A DNA stretch of 64,000 nt from Tubiluchus corallicola (lineage: Eukaryota; Priapulida; Priapulimorpha; Priapulimorphida; Tubiluchidae): the NCBI GenBank assembly GCA_030141605.1, contig JAQGDQ010000125.1, positions 186,001 to 250,000 of the forward strand. The letters run 5' to 3'. How positions within the stretch are numbered: the first letter of the stretch is position 1; each line of letters starts with the position of its first letter. Under the pieces are notes generated by a model. It made no database searches. It was not told where the DNA came from and was given only the letters and a program-made list of their open reading frames with translations. Position numbers and translations under genes: made by a program. Shown here one piece after another: positions 59,901-64,000 of this stretch.

Positions 59901-60880
59901 TACTGGTAAAGCTTAGCCTGATGTTTAATGTCCATTACTATTCCGGAATGTTTTTTCAGGTTGTCAGTGAACATTCCAAAAAAAAGAAACAAATGCGTTC
60001 ATTAGACATACTTGCTTGTGGTGGACGTTATGACAATTTGATTAAAAAATACACAAAGCCTCACAGTTCTTCTAACATTTCCCAATTTGTGGTTGGTGTT
60101 AGTATAGAGCTTGAAAAACTTATTGGCAGTGCTAAAGAACAGGAAGACTTCACTCCTAGTGGTATATATGATATTCTGGTGTGTTCTGTTGGAAACGCCT
60201 CACTAATTCGTGAGAAGATTGCTTTAGTTAAAGAACTGTGGGCAATTGGCCTTCGAGTTGACTTGCAGTATGAAGGCGTTCGTGATTTAGAGGAATTGCA
60301 CGGTTTCTGTAAAAAATCAGGTGTTTCACATCTAGTCATTCTAAAAGATACTGAAAGTGGATTAGTGAAGGTGCGCTCATTTGTTAAAGACAGAATGGTG
60401 GATAAAAAAATGACATATGCGGAATTGAAGGAAATGCTACAACCAAAAGCACCTTTAGCTCTTAAGCATACAAGTTCAGATTTAGAGCAGCATCAAAAAG
60501 TTATAGGACAAAATTCTATTTTGTATAATCATCGATTTCTTTACCTGGAGAAAGTGGCAAGTAACCAGAAACGTATGCATGAGCGACAGTTATCTGCCCA
60601 CATTGTGCCAATTTTGCAGAAAGTTGCCCCACGGTCAGTTGTTGAGGTTGTTGCTACTGAACTGCCAGCTTCAGTCGTAAAAACAGTGTCCAGCAGCTTA
60701 GACATGCAAAGTGAGTCTACTTTCAATGAGAGTACAGGAATAGTCATGCAAAAACATCAGAGATACAAAAAATATTTAAATCAAGTTTTGGATGTTATTC
60801 ATGAGCTGTACTTTGAAAAGGAAGCATCAATGATACTTTTATATTCCGTAAAGGATGATATGAGTAGGTGTCTTTTATGA
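56927..60880 (+). CDS. EIF2AK4: eIF2-alpha kinase GCN2, single-exon, without pseudokinase domain
   Basis: Phosphorylates eIF2-alpha when uncharged tRNA builds up (family knowledge). One ORF of 1317 residues. Start: a TAG lies in frame (56915-56917) just upstream, so the ATG at 56927 is the first in frame. Domains: RWD about 10-128 (binds GCN1 in the family), charged coiled coil about 135-195, kinase from about 270 (glycine loop GKGGFG 277-282, AIK Lys299, acidic insert about 400-420, HRD 524-526, DFG 544-546, activation-loop GTALYTSPE with Thr585), HisRS-like about 690-1180 (RYNIGKVYRERK, LTECAFDIV, ILACGGRYDNLI), C-terminal domain to 1317 (HIVPILQKVAPRSVVEVVA, SVKDDMSRCLL). All kinase catalytic residues are present. 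The usual pseudokinase between RWD and kinase is missing; human GCN2 has about 1649 residues. No intron interrupts the ORF, unlike the neighbouring genes. Confidence 0.95.
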   Translation: MAEEEEPLSERQDNEIEVLKAIFGDDLVDLREKDVWKVRRPPEIVLKLAPLKGSSGNTEVHAQVDMTVKCTHRYPLEVPAIKLDSVKGLSKQIITDLTKQLQNFAMSLRGEVMILELADFVRKYLYEYNMPRYSSFYEEMMSNQKKHEAEIAKVEMRKQEYSRLKQEREKRELDEEIERRQAEMQKLKAESKQNRISPSILINPNVGLTVPDNASRSPTVLEESPKGSLKHGTPTRSSRVTDNEQSGDCNEIPAIWGVGFSGQSRLKNEFEVLQFLGKGGFGDVIKARNKLDGSIYAIKRIPLNPKCKQLNKKITREVQLLSRLNHENVVRYYNSWIETGEVIKNSEEDELGSLESKPSSAARNVFRQAGQGEPMSKFTPYLPEGAIEWSVSDDLEQESTQALADMDDDDDDEDGDDINGTFERFLFPFDEESTDSVVFDYGNNQQAIDSLQEESSWTQDKSFSDSGKQRNVVQFMYIQMEYCEKSTLRTCIDDGLYENIERRWKFFRELIEGLLHIHQQGMIHRDLKPVNIFLDLNDHVKIGDFGLATTDIMTKSTLIDAQANLESEADTCQPELQELTSKVGTALYTSPELMSCSTSSTVSYTQKVDIYSLGIIFFEMCNPPLSTAMERVKVISDLRRPDIIFPENFDQTSAEGLIIRWLLNHDPKQRPTLQQLLLSDYLPPPQLEEAELNEVLRHTISNKNSAAYRRLMGCLFAQSVTPTISYTYDLFLHKGAFAYMPAMITRQVHSTVVKIFEKHGAIEVNTPLFLPSDPLWQKQELGVHVIDCSGLVVDLPYDLRVPFARYVAKNNVTSLKRYNIGKVYRERKRLNFGSHPRELTECAFDIVTSTAAGLIPDAEVLSVVCEIVDCFPVLQSRGYIIKINHTLLLKSLLMHCGIAEQNHKDVLSILENFGKLSKDMLETRLYGLSLSVKSVESLCNYMEIEEDCKKISCMMRSITKRPGEAGILARQALRELDLISNYLTCFGGKLQVLVKLSLMFNVHYYSGMFFQVVSEHSKKKKQMRSLDILACGGRYDNLIKKYTKPHSSSNISQFVVGVSIELEKLIGSAKEQEDFTPSGIYDILVCSVGNASLIREKIALVKELWAIGLRVDLQYEGVRDLEELHGFCKKSGVSHLVILKDTESGLVKVRSFVKDRMVDKKMTYAELKEMLQPKAPLALKHTSSDLEQHQKVIGQNSILYNHRFLYLEKVASNQKRMHERQLSAHIVPILQKVAPRSVVEVVATELPASVVKTVSSSLDMQSESTFNESTGIVMQKHQRYKKYLNQVLDVIHELYFEKEASMILLYSVKDDMSRCLL

Positions 60881-63514
60881 CTTGTACGATGTGTAGGTAT
60901 GTGCATAAGACAATAACTTGGTGGAATCTTGAATGCATAAAACACTGTTATGTCTGTTGATGAGGCAAGTAGACGAGTAATTTTCTGTGTTAATCGACAG
61001 CAAAGTTAAGAAATACTGAACTCAGTAGCTGCAGCTAGTGACAAATGTCTGGGGTGAATGTGATTGCCTAGAAGACTACTTCCAGGCAGTTTCATTCGCC
61101 ATACTGTCTCTGGGTAATTTTCTTCTACTTGAAGAATGTAGCTACCTGAAACACCTCTACTGATTCAGTGTTTCATCTTTGATGATTGATTATTCCTAAT
61201 AACAGAATAGGTTCCGACCTCCCTAATGACATCTAAATTAAGTAGGGTGTGCAAGATAAGTGCCGGGCAGCAGTTATCACTTAATGCGTGCTTTATCTTA
61301 TTTCAATGATTAGTAGTGTAATTATTTATTTTAACAAACATTGCTAATGAAGTCACTATTGTGGATCAACAAAACATAAAATCTAATAATTATTAATAAA
61401 TGGCTAGTCTTCATAAAGGGTTTAACTGTGTTGACTGAAACAGTAGGAATTAAAACAGCAAATGCAGTGGACATAATAATAATAGCTGTTTTTATTATTA
61501 TTAAAGTGCATCTGCCTTTTAAAAAGTACATTTTCTATGTACATGTCTTCTGCTTTCCTGCTTTGATTTTGCTGATAATAACATTTGAACGCGAAAGGTT
61601 TGGCAAACTTCTTTGATTAAAAAAAAACTAGTGAATACCTAATTCTTTAAATAGAACTTGCTAGTTTGTACAAAATTGACATTTAATATTATTTTTTACT
61701 GATGTTTAATGTTAAATTAAAAATAGATAAAAAAATAACTTTCAACGTAACAATTGCAGTGAATGATTTTCACGCATGGCCGAACCTTAAACTATTGTTC
61801 AGGTTTACAAAACATATATAAATGTATACAGCATTTGTACATAGAAAAGCATCATAGAACAATCCTGGTTGGTACACATCTTTGTAATACAGGAAATTCC
61901 GTAACTAGTGTAGTATTTTTTGGTGACATTTTCTCCCATCCGTTGTCCAATAAATGTAATTATATGCTTTTTTCTTTTTAACTTTGAGAAGTATATCTTC
62001 AGTATAGTGTTCAGTATGTGCTGAATGTTGATTTACCATCACAATTCATCACTGGTTGTTGAATTATAATAGAGCAATGCAAAAGATACATGAAAAAAGT
62101 GCTGTTAAGATATTTCCTTTTCATAGCAAAACTGCTGTTGAGGTTCTTAATAAGAAAATGGAATGTTTCCAGTGTGGCTGTCTAGCATGTCTTTGATTGC
62201 ACTATGTAGAAAAAATTACCCAGAATTGCTCATATTTATAAATAAATTATGTACTGTAATCAGACCTTTCTTTTTTACGTTGGTGAAACTTTTGTTACAC
62301 TGCATTGCAATTATTTTAACTACAATAAAATGTATATTTTCTTATTTATTTAAGTTATTATAATGTTTTTGTATAGTGTAATACGTGTATTCATAATTAC
62401 TATCACATAGTAATTAACAGTTTTTTGAAGGGGATTTCTCCAGTGTAGCAATTAAGCATTGAGCCCGCTTACATCTTTATAGTATACAATATTAGCGTTG
62501 TATATCACTCATAAGAATTCACAGTTTTTGGCCATGCTCTAGAAAGACAAGCAATGATATTATGTGCTGGTATGAGCAACCTAATTTTTCACAAAGGTAT
62601 TGTTAGTCTGTAGCAGGTGGTAAAATGAATCATTTGTAGGCCACACATTTTTTAATGTAAAGAACACAACATATTACCTCCTTCCAAAAATGCAAAATTC
62701 TTAAAACTTTTTAAGTGTGTCAATTGTTTTTATTTTGAGCAAAAATAAACATCCATATTTACAGCCTCTTTGGTGAAAAAATACCATGTTAAACCTACAT
62801 GACTAGATCATCAGGTCTCAGTAAAAAACTTATAGCCATATTTGTAACACTGTTGCAATAATAATTACCATAAATAAATACAGTGTTTGTTATCTAGTAT
62901 ATACAACTTCGATTACGTTTACAACAAAGTCTTCAAGTATGTTAAGCGAAATATTTACATGAATTTTACTGTTTGCAAAATCTAACTAAATTGGGCCTAC
63001 TCGAAGGTTATGAACGTTTTGTACAGGTACTGGCTGACAAAGTCTAATAAGTTCACTACGTACTTAAAACATGTTTCCACATTTTGTTCGTCAGCATTCA
63101 TTTTCTGAGTGGCCCATTAAATTATGCAAGGGGATTATAATATAAATAATACTAACTAATAATAAAAATTTATACTCTTCTCACAGTTTAAACTACTTAT
63201 GTACAGTCCGTTCAAAGGACAATAGTACTTCAAAATTTTGTTTTGGCTCTACTGAGCACTGGTACACTGCTTAGTCATCTTTCATGTCATTGTTGCAAAA
63301 AATTTTGGCAGTTTAAACCAATGTTACTTAAACTGATAAACCTCGGAATTCAAGTTAGTCCAGGGTAGTCCACTACTATCTGATTAATCAAGCATCTACT
63401 AGCCTAGGAGTGACCACATTGTCAAGTTAAAAGGGGGCAATGTTCATAACCTTCTGTTAATTGATTTTATAGTTCACTGTACTGTATGAGGCATGTCTTC
63501 TGCTTTCTTCACAA
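60881..63514. other. GCN2 3' UTR and spacer
   Basis: No further coding sequence recognised. AATAAA motifs occur at 61395, 61949 and 62241 and could end the GCN2 transcript. An A run (61619-61627) is too short to prove a retrocopied poly(A) tail. Confidence 0.45.
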
Positions 63515-63831
63515 TTAATTTTTGATAGAAGTCGCTGAAAGTACAGTTATCCATCTGAAAAAATATAAAAATTTGATTAGTTTTTGTAAAAATTGTTTAT
63601 CTAACTTAGCATGGTAATGATGATGCGTTCATGTCCGATTTGTTTGGACAGCTTGCATTGTGATTAAACGGCAAAAGCATAAAAAGTTTTACCTCTCATG
63701 GCTTCCTGCCTTGTTAGTGAAAAAGCAGAAAAGGTATGGTAAACAACGTTCTGCAGCACTGACTGTGATGATAAAGTTAAGTCTGCCCTCAAGTCTGTTC
63801 TTTTTGTTTTCTCCAAAAAGCAGCAATCCAT
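63515..63831 (-). CDS. 3' end of an unidentified gene with PH-domain-like C-terminus (partial)
   Basis: Two minus-strand exons join in frame. Exon A, 63831-63693 (139 bp), lies between the acceptor TAATTGTAG and the donor GAGAG|GTAAAA. Exon B, 63554-63515, follows the acceptor TTTTTTCAG and ends in TAA. The encoded end reads DGLLLFGENKKNRLEGRL, FIITVSAAERCLPYLFCFFT, NKAGSHERWITVLSATSIKN. The pattern (beta strands then an E-R-W-I-x-x-L helix) resembles the last strands and C-terminal helix of a PH domain, as in RhoGEFs and many adaptors. The gene continues beyond 64000, so the family stays open. Reading exon B in its other frame gives a 26-codon tail to 63474, but that does not fit the phase of exon A. 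Confidence 0.45.
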
Positions 63832-64000
63832 CTACAATTAAGTTCAACATTACCAAAAATTAGTTGATATCTAGGCTGTACACTCCCTAAGTGACATTAT
63901 GATAATACTAACGATTAATGATTTAATTATCAAGTTTATTAAATTAATTAATTAATTATCCTTGAAAACTCTTCAAAAAGAGCCTATTACCACATGTGCA
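63832..64000. other. AT-rich sequence at the window edge
   Basis: Probably intron of the partial minus-strand gene. It ends in ATTAATTAATTAATTATC-type repeats; no exon is visible. Confidence 0.35.

Noticed and set aside
61619-61627. Poly(A) tail proving that GCN2 is a retrocopy
   Set aside because: Nine A residues in AT-rich sequence are expected by chance and no flanking duplication was found.
63474-63514. 26-codon tail MDNCTFSDFYQKL... as a C-terminus
   Set aside because: It uses the frame of the last exon that does not match the phase of the preceding exon; the phase-matched frame ends at 63515 and gives a PH-like end.

Overview
This is an AT-rich stretch of a metazoan nuclear genome. 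Large genes are split by many GT-AG introns, the introns are full of decayed transposons, and one gene belongs to the animal germ-granule Tudor/LOTUS family. The LINE and DNA-transposon types suggest an invertebrate, but nothing here fixes the phylum. All gene models were built by eye from reading frame, splice sites and recognition of protein families. No alignment or database search was run.

Layout: (1) 1-11.7 kb has no host gene I can recognise. It holds a TIR element with terminal tandem repeats, a decayed minus-strand LINE split by a hAT element with a perfect 8-bp target duplication, and small tandem repeats. (2) 11745-34051 (+) is a complete TDRD7-like gene: 25 coding exons, 1023 residues, two LOTUS domains, a dsRBD-like module and three Tudor domains. 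(3) 35388-52665 (-) is a complete TUBGCP5 gene (gamma-tubulin complex component 5): 21 coding exons, 976 residues. It converges on TDRD7, with stop codons about 1.3 kb apart. (4) 52.7-56.9 kb is a gene-free spacer with the divergent 5' ends of TUBGCP5 and the next gene. (5) 56927-60880 (+) is a GCN2 (EIF2AK4) kinase encoded by one uninterrupted ORF of 1317 codons. It has the RWD, kinase, HisRS-like and C-terminal domains but lacks the pseudokinase domain that usually sits between RWD and kinase. (6) 63515-63831 (-) appears to be the last two exons of another gene, with a PH-domain-like end, continuing beyond the window.

The three main genes do not form a pathway. TDRD7 acts in germ granules and mRNP, GCP5 in microtubule nucleation, and GCN2 in the amino-acid starvation response. 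The most notable biology is the intronless, pseudokinase-less GCN2 with two small overlapping uORFs just upstream, next to two intron-rich genes.

The mobile-element record is rich. Five hAT-like elements have 8-bp target duplications (two perfect, three with one or two mismatches). Four TA-flanked TIR elements resemble Tc1/mariner/pogo derivatives. There are also a hAT transposase tail, a PIF/Harbinger transposase fragment and at least three LINE fragments. Most sit inside introns, some within tens of bases of splice sites.
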